Shown: one piece after another, positions 1 through 7,543 of the stretch
Numbering within the stretch: position 1 is the stretch's first letter
Layout: each line of letters starts with the position of its first letter
Assembly: GCF_002234375.1 (NCBI RefSeq)
Contig: NZ_NMQV01000014.1
Location: 1 to 64,000 of the forward strand
Source of the DNA: Pseudomonas fluvialis
GTDB taxonomy: Bacteria > Pseudomonadota > Gammaproteobacteria > Pseudomonadales > Pseudomonadaceae
Direction: 5' to 3'
Length of the DNA: 64,000 bases
The notes under the pieces: generated by a model
Told to the model about the DNA's origin: nothing
Seen by the model: the letters and a program-made list of their open reading frames with translations, nothing else
The model's database searches: none
Made by a program: the position numbers and the translations under genes

Positions 1-58
1 CTTAAGTGAACAGCATTACCGCATTGCGGGGCTTTTCATCGTGGGCTTGTATCACGGC

Positions 59-506
59 TTATTTCTTCGGCCGTTTCTGTTGAAAAATAGGTTTTGTAGC
101 AACCAGCCGTTGAACTGAGCGGGCAAACTCCGCAAGTTCAGTAATTTGCGGATATTGCATCAGGGCCACAATCATCTCTGCCGAGCTCAGTCTCTAGCCC
201 TCTGCAGCATATCTGCCGCCGTACCCTTCTTCAGTAGTTCATACACCACCGCCAGGAAAACGTCTCGCGTCGAGTCGTCGCTGAGCAGCTGCGGGGTAGA
301 GCACCGGCTATAGGTCACCGCATCATGCCTCCGAGGATGGTAATTGCCGGCGGATCAAGATCACTCTGAGCGAACAGGAATGCGAAGCGGGCCTTCGTGC
401 TAAAAAACTCTAATTCAGGATGCGAGTTCAACTCCCTAAACGACCGTTCATCTAAAAGATTGCGCGGGGGCATTTTAGGGGGCACAAAAACTGAATGTTT
501 ATTCAT
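59..506 (-). pseudogene. decayed hypothetical reading frame (three overlapping pieces)
   Basis: Not recognised. Reading the minus strand from an ATG at 506 gives a 63-residue piece beginning MNKHSVFVPPKMPPRN and ending at 315. A second frame begins at a GTG (318-316) that overlaps that stop and runs 43 codons to 187. A third frame (44 codons, with residues MIVALMQYPQITELAEFARS inside) continues to a stop at 59-61. The three pieces abut in successive frames with no gap, as expected for one protein of about 150 residues broken by two frameshifts. A set of translationally coupled tiny genes is also possible. The stretch is visibly richer in A/T than the genes to the right, consistent with recent transfer. 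No function can be assigned. Confidence 0.4.
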
Positions 507-540
507 AATCTATATAAATCAGTACCTTATGAGGTCAATT

Positions 541-560
541 AAATTCCCCCCGGCCCACCA
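541..560 (+). other. tRNA/tmRNA 3'-end-like sequence (possible attachment-site remnant)
   Basis: The 20 bases read like the end of a tRNA or tmRNA: a pyrimidine-rich T-arm/acceptor half ending in GGCCCACCA, followed at once by a T-tailed hairpin, the usual arrangement after a tRNA gene. There is no 5' half upstream, so this is not an intact RNA gene. The 3' end of Pseudomonas tmRNA, as I remember it (AATTCCCGCCGGCnCCACCA), is similar but not identical. Integrated elements leave such 3'-end copies at one border. The neighbouring broken, AT-richer frame fits that reading, but chance similarity is possible. Confidence 0.3.
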
Positions 561-566
561 AATAAA

Positions 567-600
567 CCCCTGATTTTCTAGCGAAAATCAGGGGTTTTTC
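567..600. terminator. bidirectional rho-independent terminator
   Basis: A perfect 12-bp stem (CCCCTGATTTTC at 567-578, GAAAATCAGGGG at 583-594) closes a TAGC loop. It is followed by five T on the plus strand; on the minus strand the 3' flank is TTTATTT. It lies downstream of the MarR gene (minus) and could also end a plus-strand RNA ending near 560. Confidence 0.8.
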
Positions 601-739
601 TTTGGCTGTCGAAAAGTGTGTTAAGCGTTTGCTGGTCTATGTCTTCTTGACTCATCCCGCCACAGGAGGGCTGGCCGGTCTCTGTAAACAGGGGCGGTGT
701 CGCCGTCCCTGTGGGCCAGCCCTGTGCCGAGGGCACGGC

Positions 740-1204
740 TCAACTGTCAGCTTCCCCGCACAGTTCTGCGGCCTGCAGCAAGGCGGCAGTCAATGCATGT
801 TGCTGCCATTCCGGTAGTGCGGCGAATGCCAGCCTGAAGGTGGGGGGTAGTAGCGGCGGGGCTTGCTGCAAGAGCTGTAGCCCTGTGTCGCTTAGGGAAA
901 GCCATTGTCGGCGCCGATCCGCGGGGTCGCGCTCCCGACCTAATAGTCCCTGTTCTTCCAGGCGATCCAGCATGCCCGAGAGCGTTGCCGCACTCAGGCT
1001 GACACGGCGACTGAGGGTGCTGGCGGTCAGTTTGGGCTCGGCGGCCAGCACTTGCAGGATCAGCAGTTGCATGGGGGTCAGTCCGCCATAACGGGATAGT
1101 CGCTTGGCGTGCACTTCGCCGGCCTGCTGCAAGCGTCGCAGTGCCCGGAAAAGCGCGGGTTCAAACGCATCGACTGGTAGTGATTCCATTTCAGTTGTAA
1201 CCAA
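740..1204 (-). CDS. MarR-family transcriptional regulator
   Basis: A 154-residue winged-helix repressor of the MarR type. The DNA-binding core is visible around residues 45-110: LTPMQLLILQVLAAEPKLTA, then SRRVSLSAATLSGMLDRLEE (recognition helix), then the wing with RERDPADRRRQWLSLSDTG. Length and architecture are normal for the family. It is divergent from asnO across 125 bp that contain a candidate operator. This neighbourhood (MarR next to the NAGGN genes) is one I recall from Pseudomonas. Control of the osmolyte genes, or of itself, is an inference from position; the ligand is unknown. The start used is the ATG at 1204; a downstream ATG (residue 5) is less likely. Confidence 0.85.
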   Translation of the reverse strand: MVTTEMESLPVDAFEPALFRALRRLQQAGEVHAKRLSRYGGLTPMQLLILQVLAAEPKLTASTLSRRVSLSAATLSGMLDRLEEQGLLGRERDPADRRRQWLSLSDTGLQLLQQAPPLLPPTFRLAFAALPEWQQHALTAALLQAAELCGEADS

Positions 1205-1238
1205 TATTTCAGATTTATATCAGTAATTGTCAGAAATA
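1205..1238. promoter_or_regulatory. candidate MarR operator in the divergent promoter region
   Basis: Inverted arms TATTTCAGA (1205-1213) and TCAGAAATA (1230-1238) match at 8 of 9 positions. They sit directly upstream of the MarR start codon and just before a TTGACA at 1244-1249 that could be the -35 of asnO. The -10 for asnO is not obvious. Binding by the adjacent MarR protein is inferred. Confidence 0.35.
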
Positions 1239-1329
1239 AAACTTTGACATGAAAGTGTTTTTTTGTTTCGGTAAAAAAGGATTCGCCACTGCGCGACCAC
1301 CTCCCCAACGGCAACACCGGTAAGGAACT

Positions 1330-3099
1330 ATGTGCGGAATCGCAGGAGAACTTCGCTTTGACCAGCAGCCGGCCGACCTGGCTGCACTGGCAAGAATCAC
1401 TCACCATCTGGCTCCGCGGGGGCCTGATGATTGTGGCTTTCATAGCCAGGGCTGCCTGGCCTTTGGCCATCGCCGTCTGAAGATCATGGACCTGGGGGCG
1501 GCGTCGGCACAGCCGATGATCGACCCGCAGCTCGGCTTGTCGCTGGTCTTCAATGGCGCAATCTACAACTATCCGGAGCTGCGTGCCGAATTGCAGGGCA
1601 TGGGCTACGTATTTCACTCCGACGGCGACAGCGAAGTACTGCTCAAGGGCTACCACGCCTGGGGCGAGGCTCTGCTGGCGAAGCTCAACGGGATGTTTGC
1701 CTTCGCCATCTGGGAGCGGGACAGCCAGTCGCTGTTTCTCGCCCGTGACCGGCTGGGCATCAAGCCGCTGTATTTCACCCAGGATGCCCAGCGCCTGCGT
1801 TTTGCCTCCAGCCTGCCTGCCTTGCTCGCGGGTGGCGGGGTTGACGCTGGCCTGGACCCGGTCGCGCTGCACCATTACCTGAGCTTCCATAGCGTGGTGC
1901 CGGCGCCTCGGACGCTGCTGCGCGCGGTGGAAAAGCTGCCTCCCGCCAGCTGGTTGCGTATCGATGCCAATGGCCGACGCGAGCAGCAGTGCTGGTGGCA
2001 GCTGACGTTCGGCCCGCAGCGAGACGAGATTCAGCTGGAAATGGGCGATTGGCAGGAGCGTGTGCTGACCTCTCTGCGCGAGGCGGTGGCGATTCGCCAG
2101 CGTGCAGCGGTGGATGTTGGCGTGCTGCTCTCCGGCGGTGTCGACTCCAGCCTGCTGGTCGGGCTGCTGCGCGAGGCTGGCGTGGCGGATCTCTCGACCT
2201 TCTCGATTGGCTTCGAGGATGCCGGAGGTGAACGCGGCGACGAGTTCCATTACTCGGATTTGATCGCCCGTCACTACGGCACGCGTCACCATCAGCTGCG
2301 CATCAGTGAGCGGGAGATCCTCGAGCAGTTGCCGGCGGCCTTCCGCGCCATGAGCGAGCCGATGGTCAGTCATGACTGCATCGCGTTCTATCTGCTGTCG
2401 CGCGAGGTCAGCCAGCATTGCAAGGTGGTGCAGAGCGGCCAGGGCGCCGACGAACTGTTTGCCGGTTATCACTGGTACCCGCAGATCGACGGCCAGACGG
2501 ATGCTGTGCAGGCATACCGGCGCGCTTTTTTCGACCGCGAGCATGACGAGGTACTGGCCACTTTGCAGGAGCGCTGGCATGCCGGCGACTGGGCCGGCGA
2601 GTTTGTCAGCGCGCATTTCGCCCAGCCGGGCGCCGCCGCTCCAGTGGACAAGGCGCTGCGTGTGGATACCACGGTGATGCTGGTCGACGACCCGGTCAAA
2701 CGGGTCGACAACATGACCATGGCCTGGGGCCTGGAGGCCCGTACACCTTTCCTCGACTACCGCGTGGTCGAGCTGGCGGCACGTATTCCGCCACGCTTCA
2801 AGCTGGGTGACGGCGGCAAGCAGGTACTCAAGGAGGCCGCGCGCCAGGTGATCCCGGCGGCGGTGATTGACCGGCCCAAGGGTTACTTCCCGGTTCCTGG
2901 GCTGAAGCACCTGCAGGGGGCCACGCTGGACTGGGTGCGTGACCTGTTGCTCGATGGCAGTCAGGAGCGCGGTCTCTATGAACCCGCTATGTTGGACCGC
3001 CTGTTGAGTGATCCAGCCGGGCATATCACGCCACTGCAGGGTTCTAAGGTGTGGCAGTTGGCTGCGCTCAACCTCTGGCTTTCGCAGCACGGTCTGTAG
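1330..3099 (+). CDS. asnO: N-acetylglutaminylglutamine amidotransferase (asparagine-synthetase-like)
   Basis: A 589-residue class II glutamine amidotransferase fused to an asparagine-synthetase PP-loop domain. The catalytic Cys2 follows the initiator Met (MCGIAGEL). The glutaminase domain covers roughly residues 1-210. The synthetase domain carries the ATP pyrophosphatase loop LLSGGVDSSLL near residue 270 and SGQGADELFAGY near 375. Because the next gene encodes the GNAT/ATP-grasp dipeptide synthetase typical of NAGGN producers, I call it the enzyme amidating N-acetylglutaminylglutamine to the osmolyte NAGGN rather than a true asparagine synthetase. TAAGGAAC just before the ATG is a usable ribosome-binding site. 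It forms an operon with ngg (20-bp gap). Confidence 0.9.
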   Translation: MCGIAGELRFDQQPADLAALARITHHLAPRGPDDCGFHSQGCLAFGHRRLKIMDLGAASAQPMIDPQLGLSLVFNGAIYNYPELRAELQGMGYVFHSDGDSEVLLKGYHAWGEALLAKLNGMFAFAIWERDSQSLFLARDRLGIKPLYFTQDAQRLRFASSLPALLAGGGVDAGLDPVALHHYLSFHSVVPAPRTLLRAVEKLPPASWLRIDANGRREQQCWWQLTFGPQRDEIQLEMGDWQERVLTSLREAVAIRQRAAVDVGVLLSGGVDSSLLVGLLREAGVADLSTFSIGFEDAGGERGDEFHYSDLIARHYGTRHHQLRISEREILEQLPAAFRAMSEPMVSHDCIAFYLLSREVSQHCKVVQSGQGADELFAGYHWYPQIDGQTDAVQAYRRAFFDREHDEVLATLQERWHAGDWAGEFVSAHFAQPGAAAPVDKALRVDTTVMLVDDPVKRVDNMTMAWGLEARTPFLDYRVVELAARIPPRFKLGDGGKQVLKEAARQVIPAAVIDRPKGYFPVPGLKHLQGATLDWVRDLLLDGSQERGLYEPAMLDRLLSDPAGHITPLQGSKVWQLAALNLWLSQHGL

Positions 3100-3119
3100 G
3101 CCGTTCACAGGAGCCCATC

Positions 3120-4853
3120 ATGCGTGCAACGGCCTACAAACAGCGTCTGGTGCGCGGTCAATCGCCCAGTTACGAGCGTCTCCAGGCGCACCATGCCAAG
3201 GCTGGCAACCAACCTTGCGAGCCGCAGCGTATTCATTGTGGCTGGGGGCGCTTGCTGATTGGCCACACCTATCCACGGGCTGAGGCGCTGGCCACGGATT
3301 TACTGGGTGAGCAACCTGGCCAGCGCGATATTGCGCTCTATGTGGCAGCGCCCCAGCAGGTGCTGGCCTATGCGCCGCAGCAACTGTTTCTTGATCCCTC
3401 GGATACCCTGCGCCTGTGGTTCAGTGATTACCGCCCGGCTCGCCGGCGCTTTCGCGGCTTCAGTATTCGTCCCGTACAGACGAGCAGCGACTGGTCTGCT
3501 GTCAATTGCCTCTATGTACAACGCGGCATGCTGCCGGTGGATGTTGAACAACTTACTCCCCGAGAGCAGGGCGGGCCCAGTTACTGGTTGGCGGAGGACG
3601 CCCGCGGCGCAGTAATCGGCAGCGTCATGGGGCTCAATCATCGCAAGGCGTTTGATGACCCGGAGGGCGGTAGCAGCCTGTGGTGCCTGGCGGTCGCCGC
3701 CGACTGTCCGTGTCCGGGGGTGGGCGAGGCGCTGGTGCGCCACCTGGTTGAGCATGGCATGAGTCGCGGTTTGAGTTATCTGGATCTGTCGGTGCTGCAT
3801 GACAACCAGCAAGCCAAGGCGCTTTACCGCAAGCTGGGTTTCCGGCCTCTGCAGACGTTTGCCATCAAGCGCCGCAACGGCATTAACCAGGCCCTGTTCC
3901 TCGGCCCTGGTCCGGATGCTGCGCTGAATCCCTATGCGCGGATCATCGTCGACGAGGCGCAACGCCGGGGTATCGAGGTGCAGGTCGATGATGCGCCGGC
4001 GGGGCTGTTCACGCTGAGCCACGGGGGGCGGCGGATACGCTGTCGGGAATCGCTGTCAGACCTGACCAGTGCGGTGAGCATGACGCTCTGCGCCGATAAG
4101 CAGTTGACCCATCGAGCCTGGGCCCAGGCCGGTCTTAGCCAGCCCGCCCAGCAGTTGGCCGCAGGCGCGCCGGCCAATGCCGAGTTCCTGGCGCGGCATG
4201 GGCGGGTTGTGGTCAAGCCGGTCAATGGCGAGCAGGGCCAGGGCGTGGCCGTGGACCTGCGGGATGCCGAGGCCTTGGAGCGGGCGATTATGCGTGCCCG
4301 ACAGTTCGATGCTCGTGTGCTGCTGGAGAGCTATCACCCCGGCCATGATCTGCGCATCGTGGTCATCGGCTATGAGGTGGTTGCTGCGGCTATCCGGCAT
4401 CCGGCCATGGTGGTAGGCGACGGTCTGCACCGTATCGAGCAACTGATCGAAGCCCAGAGCCGCCGCCGTGCTGCCGCTACGGCCGGGGAGAGTCGAATTC
4501 CGCTGGACGAGGAAACCCTGCGCACCCTGCGTGATGCCGGCTATGCCCTCGACAGCATCCTGCCGGCCGGTACGCGCCTGGCGGTACGCAAGACAGCCAA
4601 CTTGCATACCGGCGGCACGCTGGAAGATGTCACTGCGCGCCTGCATCCACAGCTGTCCGAGGCGGCAGTCTGTGCTGCGCGGGCGTTGGAGATTCCGGTC
4701 GTCGGCCTGGATCTGCTGGTCGAGTCGGCAGACCGGCCGGCTTACGTGCTGATCGAAGCCAACGAGCGGGTCGGGCTGGCCAACCATGAGCCACAGCCGA
4801 CGGCCGAACGCTTCATCGATCTTCTGTTTCCCCTCAGTCGCCCACAGGGCTAG
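3120..4853 (+). CDS. ngg: N-acetylglutaminylglutamine synthetase (GNAT + ATP-grasp)
   Basis: A 577-residue two-domain enzyme. A GNAT acetyltransferase occupies roughly residues 110-260 (LWCLAVAADCPCPGVGEALV acetyl-CoA region; LDLSVLHDNQQAKALYRKLG). An ATP-grasp ligase fills the C-terminal half (VVVKPVNGEQGQGVAVDLRD for ATP binding; YVLIEANERVGLANHEPQPT near the end). It is expected to acetylate glutamine and ligate a second glutamine, giving the dipeptide that AsnO amidates. The start is the ATG at 3120, preceded by CAGGAGCCCATC; an upstream in-frame ATG at 3051 lies inside asnO and is not needed. It is followed after 8 bp by the M42 peptidase gene, so the three genes probably share one transcript. 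Confidence 0.9.
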   Translation: MRATAYKQRLVRGQSPSYERLQAHHAKAGNQPCEPQRIHCGWGRLLIGHTYPRAEALATDLLGEQPGQRDIALYVAAPQQVLAYAPQQLFLDPSDTLRLWFSDYRPARRRFRGFSIRPVQTSSDWSAVNCLYVQRGMLPVDVEQLTPREQGGPSYWLAEDARGAVIGSVMGLNHRKAFDDPEGGSSLWCLAVAADCPCPGVGEALVRHLVEHGMSRGLSYLDLSVLHDNQQAKALYRKLGFRPLQTFAIKRRNGINQALFLGPGPDAALNPYARIIVDEAQRRGIEVQVDDAPAGLFTLSHGGRRIRCRESLSDLTSAVSMTLCADKQLTHRAWAQAGLSQPAQQLAAGAPANAEFLARHGRVVVKPVNGEQGQGVAVDLRDAEALERAIMRARQFDARVLLESYHPGHDLRIVVIGYEVVAAAIRHPAMVVGDGLHRIEQLIEAQSRRRAAATAGESRIPLDEETLRTLRDAGYALDSILPAGTRLAVRKTANLHTGGTLEDVTARLHPQLSEAAVCAARALEIPVVGLDLLVESADRPAYVLIEANERVGLANHEPQPTAERFIDLLFPLSRPQG

Positions 4854-4861
4854 GAGCCACC

Positions 4862-6058
4862 ATGCGCTTGCCTGCACCTGACCTGGACTACCTGCGTCGC
4901 GTCCTGCTGGAAATGCTCGCCATTCCCAGTCCCACCGGTTTCACCGATACGCTGGTGCGTTATGTGGCCGAGCGTCTTGACGAACTCGGCATCCCCTATG
5001 AACTCACGCGTCGTGGCACCATTCGCGCCACACTCAAGGGGCGCCTGTCGAGCCCGGATCGGGCCGTCTCGGCGCACCTGGATACGATTGGCGCCAGTGT
5101 GCGCGAGATCAAGGATAGCGGCCGTCTGGCCCTGGCCATGATCGGTTGCTGGTCCAGTCGCTTTGCCGAGGGCAGCCGGGTCAGTCTGTTTACCGACCAC
5201 GGCGTGCTGCGTGGCAGCGTGCTGCCTCTGCTGGCTTCCGGGCACGCCTTCAATACGGCCATCGATGAACTGCCGATCAGTTGGGACAATGTCGAGCTGC
5301 GTCTGGATGCCGACTGCAGCAATCGCGCTGATGCCGAGGCGCTGGGGGTCTCGATCGGTGATTTCGTCGCGTTCGATCCGTTACCGGAGTTCAGCGAAAG
5401 TGGGCATATCAGTTCGCGCCATCTGGACGACAAGGCAGGCGTTGCCGCGCTGCTCTGTGCGCTCAAGCAGATTGTCGAATCAGGACTGACTCCCGAGATC
5501 GACTGCCATCCGCTGTTCACCATTACCGAGGAAATTGGCTCCGGTGCCGCGGCTGCCTTGCCCTGGGATGTCAGTGAATTTGTCGGCATCGACATTGCTC
5601 CGGTTGCCCCGGGCCAGCAGTCCAGCGAGCATTGCGTCAGCGTGGCCATGCAGGATTCGGGCGGCCCCTATGACTATCACCTGACCCGGCATCTGTTGCG
5701 GCTGGCCGCGGAGCAGGCTATACCGGTGCATCGCGACCTGTTTCGCTACTACCACAGCGATGCCCAGTCGGCGATTGCCGCAGGGCATGATATCCGCACG
5801 GCGCTGCTGGCCTTTGGCTGCGATGCCACCCATGGCTACGAACGCACCCACATCGACAGTCTGCTGGGGCTGACGCAACTGCTCAGCGCCTACCTGATGA
5901 GCCCGCCGGTATTTGCCAGTGATGCCCAGCCGGCGCAAAACCATTCCCTGCAACGCTTCAGCCGCCAGATCGAATGCGATACGCAAATGGCTTGTGAAAC
6001 CCAGTTGCCCACGCTGGGCAGCCTGCTGGAGGTTGGCGGCGATGAGCCGACGGCCTGA
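4862..6058 (+). CDS. NAGGN-associated M42-family metallopeptidase
   Basis: A 398-residue co-catalytic metallo-aminopeptidase of family M42. Metal- and catalysis-associated motifs are visible: AVSAHLDTIGA (His-x-Asp), SRHLDDKAGVAALL (bridging Asp), TITEEIGSGAAAAL (Glu-Glu), FVGIDIAP, and DATHGYERTHIDSL at the C-terminal end (His). The family is a standing third member of NAGGN clusters in Pseudomonas. Turnover or recycling of the glutamine dipeptide is the natural guess, but the substrate is not shown by sequence. CTAGGAGCCACC before the ATG is a good ribosome-binding site. Confidence 0.85.
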   Translation: MRLPAPDLDYLRRVLLEMLAIPSPTGFTDTLVRYVAERLDELGIPYELTRRGTIRATLKGRLSSPDRAVSAHLDTIGASVREIKDSGRLALAMIGCWSSRFAEGSRVSLFTDHGVLRGSVLPLLASGHAFNTAIDELPISWDNVELRLDADCSNRADAEALGVSIGDFVAFDPLPEFSESGHISSRHLDDKAGVAALLCALKQIVESGLTPEIDCHPLFTITEEIGSGAAAALPWDVSEFVGIDIAPVAPGQQSSEHCVSVAMQDSGGPYDYHLTRHLLRLAAEQAIPVHRDLFRYYHSDAQSAIAAGHDIRTALLAFGCDATHGYERTHIDSLLGLTQLLSAYLMSPPVFASDAQPAQNHSLQRFSRQIECDTQMACETQLPTLGSLLEVGGDEPTA

Positions 6059-6080
6059 CAACGGGGGGATTGTCCGGTTG

Positions 6081-6115
6081 GCTCCGCGTCGCGCCTGCCT
6101 GTCACGACGCGGAGC
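6081..6115. terminator. hairpin between convergent genes
   Basis: A perfect 11-bp stem (GCTCCGCGTCG at 6081-6091, CGACGCGGAGC at 6105-6115) with a 13-base loop lies just after the M42 peptidase and before the end of the convergent small gene. It has no T-tract on either side, so it may be a processing or barrier hairpin rather than a strict intrinsic terminator. Confidence 0.5.
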
Positions 6116-6142
6116 AAGGCCGGTCCGGCCGTCTGCAACGCT

Positions 6143-6442
6143 TTAGGCGGCGACCCGGGCTGCGCGACTCGGCCGGCTGTAGAGGTGCCAGGCTTCGGGG
6201 GCTAGGGCATCCACGGCGGTATCGACGTAGTGGTAATCAGCGGGAATGCCATCGCCACTGCGGAACAGGCGCAGCTCTAGGTGCTCCTGCGCGCGTTGCG
6301 GGTCGGTGGGGACTTCCACCCAGCAGCACACCTGCTTGGTGACCAGCACATACTCCGCCTTGAGTAGGCGCCAGCCTTGTGGCAGGCGCAGTTGCACGGG
6401 CGAGGCATCGGTAGGAATGATGTGCTTGTGAACGGTTTTCAT
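6143..6442 (-). CDS. hypothetical protein (99 aa)
   Basis: Not recognised with certainty. A 99-residue protein, MKTVHKHIIPTDASPVQLRL onward, with QGWRLLKAEYVLVTKQVCCW and VEVPTDP in the middle and a low-complexity alanine/arginine tail. No signal peptide or membrane segment is evident. GGAG sits upstream of the ATG and codon use is like the neighbours, so it is probably a real small gene. It is convergent with the NAGGN operon and shares its direction with the LysR gene behind it, but the 71-bp gap does not prove co-transcription. Confidence 0.65.
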   Translation of the reverse strand: MKTVHKHIIPTDASPVQLRLPQGWRLLKAEYVLVTKQVCCWVEVPTDPQRAQEHLELRLFRSGDGIPADYHYVDTAVDALAPEAWHLYSRPSRAARVAA

Positions 6443-6513
6443 CGTCTGGCGCTCCGTACGGGTAGGGGACAGTCACAGACTAGGGAGGTCCGACAGGCGT
6501 GGAACAATGGATT

Positions 6514-7446
6514 TTATGTGCTGGTTGAATTGCTGATCAGCAATGAATCACCTTCACGGACGAACTCACTGAAGGCCGCCGCCACCGGCGACAGCGCCTT
6601 GCCCCGCCAGCGCACCAGGTACCAGCGGTTGGGGATGGGGAACTGCTCCACCTCCAGCTCCACCAGATTGCCCGGCGCGGTATGCACCAGCGTGTGCCGC
6701 GACACGATGGCAATGCCCAGTCCGGCCGCTACCGACTCCTTGATCGCCTCGTTGCTTTCGATGGTCATGCGCGGCCGCAGGCTCCAGCCAAAGCGGGCAA
6801 AGTGCTCTTCGATGGCGCGGCGGGTGCCGGAACCCGGCTCGCGGCTGATAAACGGCTCCTCGGCCAGGTCTTCCCAGCGCAGGCGCTTGCCGGCCAGCGG
6901 GTGTGCGGCGGGGGCAATCACCACCAGCGGATTGTCGGCCAGCGGCGTGGCGACGATATCCAGGTGCTGCGGCGGCTGGCTGAACACATAGAGGTCATCG
7001 AGATTGTCCTGCAGGCGGCGGATCACCTCGGAGCGGTTGGCGATATTGAACTGCACTTCGACCTGCGGGTAGCTGCGGCAGAACGGCCCTAGCAGGCGCG
7101 GCACCAGGTACTTGGCCGTGGTCACCACGCCCAGCCGCAGCTGGCCGGCGGTCAGCCCACGCAGTTGGCCCAGGCGCATTTCCAGGCGGTCCAGCGCCTC
7201 GAACAGCTCGCGGGTGCCCAGCAGTACCTCACGGCCGGCATCGGTCAGGTGCAGGCGCTTGCCGATCTGCTCGAAGAGACTCAGCCCCAGCGCCTGCTCC
7301 AGCTTGCCGAGCTGGGTCGATACCGACGGCTGGGCCAGGTGCAGGGCGTGGGCGGCCTCGGTGACGCTGAGTCGCTCGGCCACCTCGCGGAAGATTTCCA
7401 GCTGGCGGAAGGTGGTCTGGCGGGTGTGGAAGCGGGATCTATCCAT
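6514..7446 (-). CDS. LysR-type transcriptional regulator (CbbR/CysL-like)
   Basis: A 310-residue LysR regulator. The N-terminal helix-turn-helix is clear (RQLEIFREVAERLSVTEAAH, then LAQPSVSTQLGKLEQALGLS). The co-inducer domain follows from about residue 90 (LRLGVVTTAKYLVPRLLGPF; PGSGTRRAIEEHFARFG). The pattern VVTTAKYLVPRLLGPF resembles the CbbR/CysL branch. I start at the ATG at 7446; a TTG at 7491 would add 15 residues with no family match. It is divergent from the isocitrate dehydrogenase gene with 97 bp between starts and a T-N11-A-type site in between, so it probably controls the cluster to its right. The effector is unknown. Confidence 0.88.
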   Translation of the reverse strand: MDRSRFHTRQTTFRQLEIFREVAERLSVTEAAHALHLAQPSVSTQLGKLEQALGLSLFEQIGKRLHLTDAGREVLLGTRELFEALDRLEMRLGQLRGLTAGQLRLGVVTTAKYLVPRLLGPFCRSYPQVEVQFNIANRSEVIRRLQDNLDDLYVFSQPPQHLDIVATPLADNPLVVIAPAAHPLAGKRLRWEDLAEEPFISREPGSGTRRAIEEHFARFGWSLRPRMTIESNEAIKESVAAGLGIAIVSRHTLVHTAPGNLVELEVEQFPIPNRWYLVRWRGKALSPVAAAFSEFVREGDSLLISNSTST

Positions 7447-7471
7447 CGTCTTTAGGCAATGCTTTAGCTGA

Positions 7472-7484
7472 TTAAATTCGATTA
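7472..7484. promoter_or_regulatory. candidate LysR/CbbR-type binding site
   Basis: The sequence TTA-N7-TTA (TTAAATTCGATTA) fits the TNA-N7-TNA pattern used by CbbR-like regulators and lies in the short AT-rich gap between the divergent LysR and isocitrate dehydrogenase genes. Its match to a common short pattern in an AT-rich gap limits confidence. Confidence 0.4.
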
Positions 7485-7543
7485 TCAACAATCAATCTTG
7501 CTGGCCAGAATAGCCTCGAATCCCCTGACTGACGAGGCGCATC

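Noticed and set aside
1078..3108. 676-residue open frame on the minus strand across asnO
   Set aside because: It is antisense to the well-supported asnO coding sequence, has no recognisable domain and is typical of the spurious frames that GC-rich codon bias creates opposite real genes.
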